From: Stomoxys calcitrans
Lineage: Eukaryota > Arthropoda > Insecta > Diptera > Muscidae
Assembly (NCBI RefSeq): GCF_963082655.1
Contig: NC_081555.1
Location: 26,718,776 to 26,782,775 of the forward strand
Length of the DNA: 64,000 nucleotides
Direction: 5' to 3'
The position numbers and the translations under genes were made by a program. The notes beneath the pieces are model-generated. The model made no database searches. It was given only the letters and a program-made list of their open reading frames with translations, and was not told the origin of the DNA. This document shows, in pieces, positions 1-40,935 of the stretch (position 1 is its first letter; every line of letters begins with the position of its first letter).

Positions 1-306
1 ATAAACAGGAATATTTTTATTGAAGTTATGTGGCCAGACTGGACGTGACTTTATGCCAAGACTTTGGTATTGCATAGAGAAAAAATCCTGAAGTTATATG
101 AAGCCTTTGGATTTGCATTGGTCGAAGAATTGAAGAACTGGAATGCTTCTGTTTTAGATTAAAAAGTGATTTACGTATTCTGTCACCTATCAACACAGAA
201 ACATTGAAAAATTGTATCAAAATGAAAACTTGTTTTAAATATTTCATATAAAATTTGGACTAATCACATAATTTTTCCCTTTCTTTTTTTGCTTTCCATC
301 TCTCAG

Positions 307-29163
<28,857 letters not shown>

Positions 29164-30590
29164 AGAACGAGGAAACCTTGTATATAAAAGCAGATATTTT
29201 AAGAACAAAGAGACTTTTTTGAAAAAAGATATGCCTAAAAGTAGGCATGAAAAACCAACAACTTTTTTAGGAAAACCTTATAACCAAATAACAAATTTTT
29301 TTATAAACAGCAAAACGAACACACGAAGAACCGCGATAACACAACATAAACACCATGTATATAAGTAGTTTATAAGTGATCTAAAAAAAAGTGATTCACA
29401 TTGATAGAAAGTCGAAATTTAAAAAATAGAAGAGTAACCAAAAATATAAACCCTAAGATAGGAATACAAAATTAAAAACAGTTAAAAGTTTTCAAAAAGA
29501 AAAGGAATGTTTGTTTATATATATTTTTTTATTTTGTTTTAGTTAAAGAAAAAAGTAGTTTGTTCCAAATTAGTTTTTTATTGTCATTGAAGCAAGCCCA
29601 AAAGTATACTTCATTTTATTACTTTATTATAGAAGCTTGATTTTACATAAAGTTTTTTTTTCACATTTTTAAAACTATTTTATAAAAAAGTGTTTTATTC
29701 TAAATACGTTTGATTTTTTTATATTATAATAATGTTTTCAAGACAATTGTCCATAGTTCCCACTTATTGTACTCATTTTTAATTTAAGAATGCTCAAAAC
29801 TATTCAAATATTATATTCTGTTTATTTAAGAGACCATATGATAATGATTTTGTAGAAATATATTAAAAATATTCTATATTTGTATTGTTTAACCTTGTAT
29901 TAGTCGTTATAAGCTATAAATTCCCAAAAAAATCACTTCACATGTAAAGCATAAAAAACCAATGTCCACCCCACATACACACACCCACACATAGCTTAAA
30001 GCTTATTAAACATGTAATGAAGCCAAAAACAAAGAACAAAATAACAACAAATAGAAAATGAGAAAGAAAAGCTTACTTCAAAACCATTAACCAAGGCAAA
30101 GCACCAAAAAGTAGGCTTTAGTTTTTTTTTTGTAATTGTATTTATATAGAGCAACAATACAAAATGGCGAATAAAAATGCAGTAAAGAAATGTTAAAGAA
30201 TTTTTCCTATATGCCTATATATAAATGGAAATGGTAACAATAGAACAATATGAAATATAGACAAATGAAAGGAGTTAAGGTTTCAGTTGAATATTCAAAA
30301 ATTAAAAACAATTCTTAAAGAATGATGAAGAACCTTGAGTGTGTAATAGGAAATGAGCTTAAGTTTTTTTTATTCAAAATAAATTTGAAGTCAATTTTAG
30401 GGAGTAGGTTATGGAAAAATTGTTTTGATGACTTTTTACCCCAACGAATACAATCCATACCCTAAGACCTGACCTGAATCAATATACAACGTTTCTTCAT
30501 ATTCTTAGACAAACATCCCATTAGAGGTGAGATTATACAGTGGATTTACCACGACTTCTTGTGGACTTTTTAAATAATAAATAAAAAATT
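29164..30590 (+). other. AT-rich probable 3' UTR, then intergenic sequence
   Basis: Follows the TAG of the PH-MyTH4-FERM gene. No gene is visible. AATAAA hexamers at 30,170-30,175 and 30,378-30,383 are candidate poly(A) signals, giving a 3' UTR of about 1.0-1.2 kb. Oligo-T and oligo-A runs are common. Confidence 0.5.
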
Positions 30591-31500
30591 TATGAATAGC
30601 ATGAGTAAAGTGCAAAAGGGCTTAGTGAACATTTCATCAAAAATTGACAAAAACTATCTCCTCTGTGTCCTCAAGAAGTATCACCTGTTCCTGAATGGAA
30701 TGTTAATGGGAAATTTGGTATATACACAGTTAAAATTTCATAAAAATTCACAAAAACTGTCTCTTGTGTTTCCTCAAGAAGTAAGGTCGAGAGAGTGGTG
30801 GAACAGTGGTCCATGATCGAAACCCATCGGAAATCGCCCATATCTTTGTAGCTTTGGGCGCAATGGTCTAAAATTTTCTTAAAGTATTTTTCTTCATCCT
30901 TAGACATGGATGAACATTTGAAACAAAACAAGCAAATAGGCGCTAAATTCGGCCGGGCCAAATTTTGGTAACCCACCGCTAGCGATCCTTTAAAAAATTA
31001 TCGCCAACTTTGAGTCCGTTTTTACTATTGCTTTGTTTATTAAATTATTTTTTTTTTTAGGTTTTCCAGGTGCGGGTTACTGGCCCAGCGCCCTAACTGC
31101 ATGGATTATATATCTCTCCATATCACGAACCGCTTGCTTCAAGATCCGACGACTGCTTGCAGCCGCCCCTAACCTGGGAACAGGTGCTGATTTTGGCCAT
31201 TGGTTATTTAAAGGCAAAAATAACTCGCCTTGTCAAATCGAGTATCATATACACTCAGTATTTTAGTAAGAGTCAAAGCCACCCGACCCCTCACTGAGAC
31301 TCTCCTACAAAATCGGTGACTGCCGGTGGCTGAATTTGTAGCTACGCCGCATAAATATATAAAAAATATAAAAATCGTTTTCAATCACGTAATTAATTGA
31401 ACCAAATAATTTCTTAACTTAAACTGCTTCGATTACAAAAATGATAAAATCAATCACCATTTTTGAAGAAGTATTTGAAAAACAAATCAATTAAAAAAGT
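30590..31500. repeat. Mixed repeat fragments
   Basis: 30,640-30,785 holds a direct duplication (AAAATTGACAAAAACTATCTC and AAAATTCACAAAAACTGTCTC, each followed by CCTCAAGAAGTA). 30,925-30,980 carries the inverted GC-rich end of the ATACCGATC family (TTCGGCCGGGCCAAATTT). 31,175-31,335 is a middle part of the GTT-flanked repeat (GGTTATTTAAAGGCAAAAAT, CAAATCGAGTATCAT). No gene. Confidence 0.5.
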
Positions 31501-31539
31501 AGCATATTCATTTAAAAATTTATTGAATATTTTCAAATT

Positions 31540-31945
31540 TTCAATTAATTTTTCTCCAAAACTCTGGGTCCTATAGGGTGACATGTCTTAATTCGTGACT
31601 CCACTAAAAAATTCAAAATTTGACGAAAACCCATTAAAAATCTAAATTTCACTATTAAAACTTTAAATTGGCTTATCTCCCAAACTATGCGTCCTTGAGG
31701 GAAATGGGTCTTAATTCGTGACTTCACCAAAAAAATTCAAAAATTTATCGAAAATCCACTAAAAGTGATGTGCTACATCGGAAATGGGCCTTAATTCGTG
31801 ACTCCCTCAAAAAATTCAAAATTTGACCCAAAATTTATCAATAATCGAAATCCCTCTCAGTGGAGAGGGAAATGGGTCTTAATTCGTGACTTCACCAAAA
31901 AATTAAAAAATTTACCGAAAATCCATCAAAAGTGATGTACTACAC
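31540..31945. repeat. Tandem array, TTAATTCGTGACT units
   Basis: Four irregularly spaced units (roughly 75-130 bp apart) are marked by GTCTTAATTCGTGACTYCACC-type text followed by AAAAAATTCAAAATTT, at about 31,588, 31,709, 31,790 and 31,877. Some have AATCCACTAAAAGTGATGT. No coding potential. Confidence 0.65.
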
Positions 31946-32450
31946 ACCCTCGGGCGTCGCGCACCCCCATAACTCGGACTGCGTCGTCCCGAAAGGCTTG
32001 GGAATAACCAAGTTTTTTGACTTATGCTATTGGGTCCTGGAAGGGATGGGAGTATGAGAGATTTACCTCCAATCCAGGGACGGCCGTTGGCTGTGGTTTG
32101 CTGTGACTCAGCGTCTTAGGGTCTGTCAGACACTCGACCCTACGTTGGCTACTGAAGATAACGGGACGTGGGCTATTCAGTTCATGGCATGATAAATGCA
32201 CTTGGTCGTTCGTAAAGAACGCGTGGTCTATGGCTCAATGGCCCCTGTGTCTGAGGAACAAGGGCAGCATGCTGGCTAGGCTTATCATTGAGAAGTGATA
32301 AACGTTGCACTACATGACCCAGAGGCTATTTTAGCGAATGTAGTGGGTAGCGCGGTCACTGGCTCATTGGCTGCTATGTACACCTAGTAAAACTCTGGCG
32401 GCACTAGTTAGTAGAAGGCTCTGGTTTTCAGACTTATTACTCACTCCAAA
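31945..32450. repeat. Retroelement-like GC-richer fragment
   Basis: ATAACTCGGACTGCGTCGTC and CGAAAGGCTTGGG resemble 23,905-23,950 (GGACCGCGTCGACC, GAAAGGCTTCGGGCTAACAA). The base composition is clearly less AT-rich than its surroundings. No open frame of note; probably 5' or linker sequence of a LINE. Confidence 0.35.
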
Positions 32451-32451
32451 T

Positions 32452-32737
32452 GCAATTTTGCCCATTTATATTCCACTAAGGAACAGGGGCAAACTTCTCA
32501 CATATCAAAGAGTGCAGTCCGATTTAATTGAAATCTCAATGATAAGGGGCCTCCTTTTTATAGCCAAGTCCGAACGGCGTGCCGCAGCGTGACACCTCTT
32601 TGGAGAGAATTTTTTACAGTACCGCACAAATGTTGCCAGCATTAGGAGGGGAAAACCACCGCTGAAATTTTTTTTTCTGATGGTCTTACCAGTATTCGAG
32701 GCGTTCAGCATCATAGGCGGACATGCTAACTTCTGTT
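32452..32737 (-). mobile_element. tRNA-derived SINE
   Basis: Has the family order on the + strand: TTTTGCCCATTTATATTCCA, GGGGCAAACTTCTCACATAT, ATGATAAGGGGCCTCCTTTT, CATTAGGAGGGGAAAACCAC, then a decayed head (TCATAGGCGGACATGCTAAC). Box B is mutated (CAGTATTCGAGG). Confidence 0.7.
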
Positions 32738-32861
32738 CCAATATTTTCATTTCTACTTCCTTATCATCGCCACTGCTGCATTTAACACTTGACTGTCCAC
32801 TTTTCACATTGGTGCTGCCTTTTTTTACCCTTCAGGATAACGGTAACTTTTTTTTCGAATG

Positions 32862-32990
32862 AATTACATGTGAAGGTAGCGATCCCCGTCCAGCTCCCAT
32901 ATGTGAGCAAGCTCATTCCGGTGCGTAGGTCCGATCGCCAAAAATACGGCAACACTGGTATGGACTGAGGCTGCTGGTTGCAGGGTGGCA
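32862..32990 (+). repeat. GTT-flanked repeat, short fragment
   Basis: Contains TGTGAAGGTAGCGATCCCCG, TCCAGCTCCCATATGTGAGC and AAGCTCATTCCGGTGC, then diverges. 5' portion only. Confidence 0.5.
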
Positions 32991-33079
32991 AAGCACTATA
33001 CGGTCAGGTTTCACAAAAACGAGAACAAAAGCTATCCTAAGGATAAGGATGTTTGATTTCAAGCTTCTGATAAAAGATG

Positions 33080-33490
33080 CCTCTTTTACGCAAAAATTCA
33101 AAATTTCTTTTTAAGACAAAAATGATTCTGTTTACAACAGAAGACGATTTGTGACCAGAAAATATGACTTTTCAGCAGGAATCCTGCCAATATGTAATTG
33201 CAGTACTACTGCTGTAATAGCAGAACTACTGTGACAATAGCAGCAAAATTAACTACTAATGTTCAGCAGACAGTGTTTGCTATTTTCAGCCTCTTTTACG
33301 CAAAAATTCAAAACTTCTTTTAAGATTTGTTTACAACAGAAGATGATTTGTGACCCGAAAATATCACTTTTCAGCAATAAGCCTGCTACTCTGAACTTGC
33401 AGTACTACTGCTGTAATAGCAGAACTACTGTTACAATAGCAGCAAAATTAACTACTATTGTTCAGCAAACAGTGTTTGCTATTTTCAGCA
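33080..33490. repeat. Tandem duplication, about 205 bp
   Basis: Two neighbouring units share GCCTCTTTTACGCAAAAATTC, TTTACAACAGAAGA, GCAGTACTACTGCTGTAATA and AACAGTGTTTGCTATTTTCAGC. The second has a 20-nt deletion near its start. Inside each unit, GCAGTACTACTGC is a short palindrome and CAG/CTG-rich steps recur. No coding content. Confidence 0.75.
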
Positions 33491-33499
33491 AAAATTTTT

Positions 33500-35200
33500 T
33501 CGAAGAGTGTAGCTAAGAAAGACTCATTTTTGGGTTTTCTTTCAATGGGTAAAGCTCAGTCTACCGGCAGTCCGTATAGGGAGGTTCGCGATCGTGTGCG
33601 GATGTAAGTAGGCAATAAAATGTATACAGCGCATAAATTGTTTGACAACATCCTTTTCCGTAGAGAAATATCCATCATTTGTATTCGGAACAAGGTCTTG
33701 CTTTTTTATCGTAATCAAAATATTTTTCATAAAAAAAGTTTACTTGTCGAAAAGTTCGTGTAGCCAACGGATAATTTTTTTTTGCGTGTGTATAGGCTTT
33801 TTACAGACTATTGGCCTTCTTGTCATACTGAGCCGCTTTGTACGTACGAACACTTCTGGCCATCACTGTTCTCATATATAGTATACGTTAGCTTCTCACA
33901 TTTAAAACAAATTAGGCACATTTCAGAAACTCAAATGTTTCTTCCAATTCGAGTAAATAAACTAACCACTCACAAAATTGACTTTATATTTTCATAAAAT
34001 AAATCGCATTTTGCAAACTCAATATTCCCAAAATAAAAATCCTAAGCTGATTAATCTTCAATTAGAGAAACAACGCACAGAACGAAATTTTGAAAACAAA
34101 CCTAAACAAAAAAAACTTATTTTTAACAAAATCATGGCAAAGCAAAATCAACTACATACAAACAAAAAAATATAAACGATTTTCTAACAATAACAACTAA
34201 TTATAAGGCAAACAAAACAATTAGTGTAAAAAACCGTAAAACTAAAAAAAAAACATTTTTTGATAAATTTACAAAGTAAAACCAAAAAAAAAGAAAAGCC
34301 GATAACTTCAAGCAAGAGAAAATTTAAGAAAAATCATTTAAATGGAGAAAAACCCCAAAATGCTGAATTTAGACAAAAAGAAACCAACAACAAAATATAT
34401 CAGGTAGAAATCAAAAATAAAAAAATTATCTAATTCAAAATAAGTCAAGTGTCACCAGAAATTCCCACTCAGACCATTGGAGTTACTGGAAATTGGAGAA
34501 ATCTTGCTTTTAAATACCCCGCAAATGAAAACAAAAACAAATCAACATACACAAACACACAACCGAAATGCAAATTAAACTTGTTAAACAATCACTTTAA
34601 AGATTCCTATTTATTTGAAACAATAAACAACTGATTTCGCTTATAACAAAAAACAACACAATCCATATATACTCGTATTTAAATGTGAACCTTAAAAGAA
34701 CAAACACTTTTCTCATCTAAATGCCCCCCATTTAAACAGAAATTCTAAATAACCGTTGAATAAAAGGCATAGCTTGAAAAAAAATTTATAAATGCACTGT
34801 GTGTGTGGATATTAAATCTAAAACCAGATGATTTAGCATAATTTTGACTCCTTGGATCAAACAATTTAGGTACATTTTGACCATATCAAATTTTTGATAT
34901 AATTACTCACTAAGGTATATTGTGATTGAAAGAAATGAGCTTTTGTGCTAACGGAACCCTAGCAAAACATAAATTTTAATGAAAAATTTTTCAAAAATCA
35001 AATTTGTTTATGAAGATTTCGAGAAAATTCAAAAATTTCCGTCATAAACTTAGAACTCCCCAAAATATGCGACAAACCCAAAAACAGATGATAATTCTTG
35101 ATGATGCTAACCAAAATTGATTGAAAATCTAAAATGCTAATTGATTTTCATCTCATTTATTCTACAATGTAAGCTTCCTGAATCAAAATTTTCTACTTAC
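33500..35200. other. AT-rich stretch with no recognised gene
   Basis: A-rich on the + strand from about 33,900 to 34,650 with many AACAAA and CAAAAA runs; the longest frames are under 80 codons with no family resemblance. I see no promoter, RNA or transposon structure here. Confidence 0.5.
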
Positions 35201-35204
35201 AACA

Positions 35205-35860
35205 TTTTCTGTCCCGAACCCAGATGTGTGACGATTCTGATCCACTGAGTACTCACTTTGTCTCTTTATATTTCACACAGAGACCTCGTGGTATACGCAC
35301 GCAAGGATGTAGTGTTCCAAAGGCTCACAGGATCCAGAATTTAACTCGAGCTTTTCGCTGCCCACAATGGCTAGATGTATGACGATTCTAATCCTCTAGA
35401 TTTTCACATCCCTGGATACTACACTCTGTCTCTTTATATTTCACACAGAGGCCTCGTGGTATATGCACCCAATGATGTAGTGTTCCAAAGGTTCACATGA
35501 TCCAGAATTTAACTCGAGCTTTTCGCTGCCCACAATGGCTAGATGTATGACGATTCTAATCCTCTAGATTTTCACATCCCTGGATACTACACTCTGTCTC
35601 TTTATATTTCACACAGAGGCCTCGTGGTATATGCACCCAATGATGTAGTGTTCCAAAGGTTCACATGATCCAGAATTTAACTCGAGCTTTTCGCTGCACA
35701 CAATGGCTTGGCGCAATTAGTGAATGAACCCACCGGTGTTGCCACTCAAGAAAATTATTTTCCAAAATTTAAGAAAAATACTACCAAACCCGACCAAAAC
35801 TTAGCAAATGTTCTACAAGCCGAAGAATTGTCCATTTGGCATTCAATTTGGAACACATCA
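35205..35860 (+). pseudogene. Exon-like pseudogene fragment with 168-bp tandem triplication
   Basis: Three tandem units (acceptor AGs at 35,280, 35,448 and 35,616; period 168 bp) each contain TTTATATTTCACACAG, then about 95 bp of exon-like sequence. In the first unit the frame reads LVVYARKDVVFQRLTGSRI, then TAA. In the third it runs on past the TAA as LELFAAHNGLAQLVNEPTG and VATQENYF, to about 35,860. Units 2 and 3 are almost identical and have an extra TGA. The source protein is not recognised. The structure is a duplicated intron end plus exon start of a dead gene or captured exon, not a transposon of a known type. Confidence 0.5.
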
Positions 35861-35874
35861 AACTATTTATTTTT

Positions 35875-36590
35875 ATAGCCACCATCATAGTATACTCCCA
35901 GTATACTAATCTAGTCATTCCGTTCGTAACACCTCGAAATATTTATCTGCGGCCCCATAAAGTTTATACATTCTGGATCGTTCTGGATATTCTGAGTCGA
36001 ACTAGTCATGTCCGTCCGTCCGTCTGTCGAAATCACGATAGCAGTCGATGGCCTCAATTTTCCTCCGAATTGGCTAACATTTTTAAACAAAGACTTGAGT
36101 TATGACTTCCAACATCCATGTCTAGTATGATCCGAATCGGTCTATAAACCGATATAGCCCCCATATAAACCGATCCCCGGATTTGACTTCTTGAGCCCTT
36201 AGAAGCCTCAATTTTCATCAAATTTGGCTGAAATTTGGAACTATGACTTTTAACATCCATGTCCAGTATGATCCGAATCGGTCTATAAACAGATATAACC
36301 CCCATATAAACCGATCCCCAGATTTAACTTCTTCAGCCCTTAGTATTCTAAATTTTCACCTGATTTGGCTGAAATTTTACCCAAAATCCTATCTTATGGC
36401 TTACAACATCAGTGCCAAGTTTTATCCGAATCCGTCAATAAGTTGATAACGGCCCCTTAAGTACCGATATCCCGATTTGACTTGTTGAGACCAAAATAAT
36501 TCAAATACTAACTCAGTTATAAGGGTACATTTTTAGCGGTATCCATTGATTCGGCCCGGCCTAACTTAGCATGCTTTTAATTGTCGAGGC
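35875..36590 (+). repeat. ATACCGATC-type dispersed repeat
   Basis: Opens GTATACTCCCAGTATACTAA, TCTAGTCATTCCGTTCGTAA and CATGTCCGTCCGTCCG. It then has two near-identical blocks with AACATCCATGTC.AGTATGAT and CGGTCTATAAAC.GATATA, and closes with TTCGGCCCGGCCTAACTTAG and CATGCTTTTAATTG. The two blocks differ from the 5.96-7.17 kb blocks, marking a subfamily. A further fragment follows to about 36,830. Confidence 0.7.
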
Positions 36591-36837
36591 TACAGTACTA
36601 GATCGTCGTTATTAATACGAGATCTAGACATGTCCGTCTCTATATTGGTTCAAATCACTCTACAGCCTGAATTCAAAGATGGCCTATGTCTTGATATAGC
36701 ACCGTTTATACCGATCTCCCGATAAAAAATCTTGAGTTCATAAAGTCGTATTTTTACCGTGATTTCGATAAACAACCGTGCCGAGTTTGGATAAAGCGAT
36801 CTACCGATTTAAGTGTTTGCGCCCAGAAATAGTCTTT

Positions 36838-37132
36838 TACTTCCCATTTTCGCCAGGAACAGGGCAAACTTCTCACATATCAATGAGTGCAACCGATTGA
36901 AGTTTAAGCTCAATGATAAGGGGCCTCCTTTTTATAGCCCAGTCCGAACAGCGTGTCGCAGTGCGACACCTTTTTGGAGAGAAGTTTTTACATGGCATAG
37001 TACCACACAAATGTTGCCAGCATTAGGAGGGGAAAACGCTCGTTGAAAATTTTTTCAAATGTACCCGCTAGGATTCAAAACCAGGCGTTCAGCGTCATAG
37101 GCGGACATGCTAACCTCTGCGCTAAGGGGCCC
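36838..37132 (-). mobile_element. tRNA-derived SINE
   Basis: Colinear with the other minus-strand copies: GGGCAAACTTCTCACATATC, AATGATAAGGGGCCTCCTTT, TTGCCAGCATTAGGAGGGGA, then CAGCGTCATAGGCGGACATG and TAACCTCTGCGCTAAGGGGC (box A region on -). Immediately follows the preceding dispersed repeat. Confidence 0.75.
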
Positions 37133-37199
37133 TCTATTTTAAATGGAATGAAGACATTAATTCCAGTTAAGACTATAACTGTTAAATCAGAGGATAAAA

Positions 37200-38480
37200 G
37201 TTTGTTTAACCAGACATACATGCTGTCAGGTCGAAAGACCTGAACTGGAGCTTGGAGAAGAATGTCAATACTAAACTGCTGCTTAGGCGCGAAAAATTTC
37301 CTTACAAACAGCGCCTACGTACTAAGGTTCTTGCTTCTACACGTGGAAGTAAGAGCTTTCGGTTGTTTGTAAAAAAGGGTAAAGGGTAGCTCCTTATCTA
37401 TCCCAACTCTTGCTAAAGATGAGCAAACGTTTCCTGAACCGTTTGATAAGGCTTACCTGTTGGGAAGTCTTCCCTGCCGGATATCAATCAACAACACCCC
37501 TTAGTCAAGTTTGTATTTAGCATTATGCCTCAGATATTTTTTCGAATTCGTGGAGCTAAACGGGTTCTTGAGAATCCCGACATAAATAAATCCCCCGGCC
37601 TGTATGGCATATCAATACTTGTCTTGAGCAAGTCTTCTTCGACGCTTGCTCGTCCATTACGCGACCTTTTCAACCTTGCTTACGGTGCGGGAGTCTTCCC
37701 GACGCGTTTTAAGGTTGCGAACATTCAGCCGATATCCAAGAAGGGTGGGTCGAACAACCTTCCAAATTACGTGCCAATTGTGACACCCCCTGCAAGGTTA
37801 TGAAAGGCATGGTTAATCACCATCTTTTGGGGTATTCACATTCTAATGGCCTTCTTAGCGACCATTATTACGGGTTCCGCAGAAATCGCGACCTCATAGC
37901 ATTTCTGTCGAAACTTGGAGACGCTCAATCCACCAGTTTGGTGAGAGTAGGGTTGTGGCTCTGGATATCTCCAATGCATTTGATAGGTTCTGGCACGGTT
38001 TCTCAGAGATAGAGTCGTTGTAGATGGGTTCTCACCAATGAGCATAAATTGATTGCAGGTTTACCATAGGGCTCTATGCTTTCTCCTTCTATTTTTCTTA
38101 TTTTCATCAACGATCTGTTAAGTCAGAGATCGAGTCCGATCTACTCATTTGGAGATGACAGAAATCTCTGTGGCCATAGACCATAGTCCGAGTCTTCGAG
38201 AGGCCATAGGCTGAGTCTTCGAGAGGAAGACAGCATGGAAGATTTAGTGCAGTTTGTTGTCACACAAACGATTCGCTGACCCATTACGATTATCACTGTC
38301 TATGTACGGTATAAATGTTGAGCAATCAGATGCTCTTGATGTTCAGGGCATGAAGACACAATGTGATGTCCGTTGCGCTACATAATCGAGGTATCGCAAA
38401 AAGCATTCAAGTGTTTAGGCTTTCTTACTCTATTGATAGGATTTTAAAACTAATCAATAAACTTAGTGAGTAAACATCCC
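37200..38480 (+). mobile_element. CR1/Jockey-like reverse transcriptase relic
   Basis: The frame at 37,525-37,803 reads NPDINKSPGLYGISILVL and FPTRFKVANIQPISKKGG, RT block 1-2 (usual form KSPGPDGIP ... WK.A.V.PI.KKG). Next come GLLSDHYYGFRRNRDLIAFL (37,845 on) and VALDISNAFDR (about 37,957). Near 38,050-38,170 it reads AGLP-stop-GSMLSPSIFLIFINDLL and then SFGDD, where the family has SFADD. The mutated catalytic box, stops and shifts show it is dead. Confidence 0.7.
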
Positions 38481-39129
38481 GAAAATTTGATGAATTAAAG
38501 AATCATTCAACAAAAAATTCAACCCATGTAGTCAAAACTATGCACAATAATATGGTTTGACACACAGTGTTATCTGTTGTAAACTAATACTTCTAAACTC
38601 TTTATTTATTATTATCAAACAAAAGAATCTCTAAGATGATATTTTGTTTTCAAAGTTTTCATTTATTTTTAAACCATTCTTTTCAATAACTCCTGTTTTC
38701 GCTTTTGTCCTTAAGGTTTATTTCTATAATCCTAGTGATATAAATGTTGTATGTGTCTCTATATCTCTATCTATCTATCTTCCTCTTCAAAATTTCCCTA
38801 TATATGCATAATTATAAGTATCTATATATATTTATAATATATTTAGAATATATAATGTTTATACAATTTACTTATTATATACTCACTATAACAAAACAAA
38901 AACATATTATTATATGATATCTCGTCAAGAAAACGGATTGAAACAAAGAACTAAGAACAACAACAACGCCACATATTTTTTTCTTATTTTGTAGGCAATA
39001 ATTAAAAAAAGAAAAAAAATGAATATGAAATTATACACAATTCATAACAAAAAACCAAACAAACAAAAAAGACCGTAATAAATAAAAAAAAAAATATAAA
39101 ACCAAATGTGAAAAAAATCGTTTTTATTA

Positions 39130-40935
39130 TAACGGAGGGAAAAGTCTTTTTGGGAAAGGAAAAAACAAAAATGTTCGTAATAAGTTGAAATAACAATGGG
39201 GACCAATTGTCTGTACCGACTACGTCGTCTATTCAAGTCGCACCCTTTAGAGGTTCGGTCTGGGACCCACCTACTATGAATGGACGATCGCCCACCTTTG
39301 GGTTCAGTGGCTATGAATGATGGTGATGGTCCATCTAATGAGCTAATTGTTATTGCTCCGCGGAAGACGGTATTTGTATCTAGGCTTCACCCTGATACTG
39401 ATACTTCAACTGACAACATTCAGAGTTATGTGAAATCTAAGATAGTTGATATATCCGATAATGATTTAAATGTCTTTAAATTTTCTTCTTTTAAGATTAC
39501 AGTTCCGAACAGGTTGTTGGACAATACAGTAAGCAGATCATTTTGGCCCAATGGTATCTTGGTAAAGAAATTTATTTTTAGAGAACGTTACACTAATGGG
39601 GCACTGGGAATCTTGCCTACTCCAAAAAAACTAAGTTACGTCTTCTCCATTCTTTATCAAATCGTTAGGGAACTTGATACTAAATTGAGGGCTGTGTTCC
39701 TCAAAAGCTCTTACTGAGATTATGAACGGAGAGAAAAGTCTTTTTGGGAAAGGAAAAAACAAAAATGTTTGTAATAGGTTGAAATAACAATGGCGACCAA
39801 TTTTCTGCACCTACAGCAATGGAAAAGGATTCGACTACGTCGTCTATTCAAGTCGCACCCTTTAGAGGTACGGTCTCCGATCCACCTACTATTGTGCAGG
39901 ATCGCTCACCTTTAGATTTAGCGTTATGAATGATGGTGATGGTCCATCTAATGAGCTGATTGTTGTTTCTATGTGGAAGACAGTATTTGTACCTAGGCTT
40001 CACCCTGATACTGATACTTCAACTGACAACATCCGGAGTTGTGTGAAATCTAAGATTTTTATTTATACGATAATGACTTAAAGGTCTTTAAATATTCTTC
40101 TTTTAAGATAATAGTTCCGAACAGGTTGCTGGACAATACAGTTAGCAGATCATTTTGTCCCAATGATATCTTGGTAAAGGAGTTTATTTTTAGAGAACGT
40201 TCCACTAATGGGTCACTGGGAATTTTGCCTACTCCAAAAAAACTAAGTTACGTCTTCTCCATTCTTTATCAAAACGTTAGGGATCTTGATACTAAATTGA
40301 GGGCTGTGTTCCTCAAAAGCTCTTACTGAGATTATATAAAAGACTTTTGGGAAAAGAAAAAACAAAAATGTTTGTAATAAGTTGAAATAACAATGGGGAC
40401 CAATTGTCTGCACCTACACCAATCGAAAAGTATTCGACTTCGTCGTCTATTCAAGTCGCACCCTTTAGAGGTACGGTCTCCGATCCACCTACTATTGTGC
40501 AGAATCGCCCACCTATCGATTCAGCGGCTACAAATGATGGTGATGGTCCATCTAATGAGCTGACTGTTGTTTCTCTGTGGAAGACAGTATTTGTATCTAC
40601 GCTTCACCCCGATACTGATACTTCAACTGACAACATCCAGAGTTATGTGAAATCTAAGACAGTTATTTATACGATAATGACTTAATGGTCTTTAAATATT
40701 CTTCTTTTAAGATAATAGTTCTGAACAGGTTGTTGGACAATACAGTTAGCAGATCATTTTGGCCCAATCGTATCTTTTTATAGGAGTTTGATCTTAGAGG
40801 ACGTTCCACTAATAGAACAGTGGGAATCATGTAGGCTCCAAAAAACTAAGTAACGTCTCCCCCATTCTTTATCAAAACGATAGGGATCCTAAAACTAAAT
40901 TGAGGGCTGTGTTCCTTAAGAGCTTTTACTGCGAA
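39130..40935 (+). mobile_element. Triplicated LINE ORF1 segment
   Basis: Three tandem units, each about 600 bp, begin at AAAAGTCTTTTTGGGAAAGG (about 39,138 and 39,733; the third at about 40,340 is slightly altered). Each has a frame related to DGDGPSNEL, KTVFVSRLHPDTDTSTDNIQ and VSRSFWPNGILVKKFIF, then LSYVFSILYQ and AVFLKSSY. The FVSRLHPDT ... SFWP.G pattern is that of ORF1 proteins of insect CR1/Jockey-group non-LTR elements. Unit 1 keeps a 145-codon frame; units 2 and 3 carry shifts and stops. Unit 3 leads into the endonuclease relic. Confidence 0.65.

Noticed and set aside
26..247. Minus-strand 73-codon frame at the left edge
   Set aside because: No family resemblance and adjacent to the acceptor of the first exon; intron sequence of the first gene.
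33080..33490. CRISPR-like or regulatory array from the GCAGTACTACTGC palindromes
   Set aside because: Only two long units, eukaryotic context, no spacers; a simple tandem duplication.
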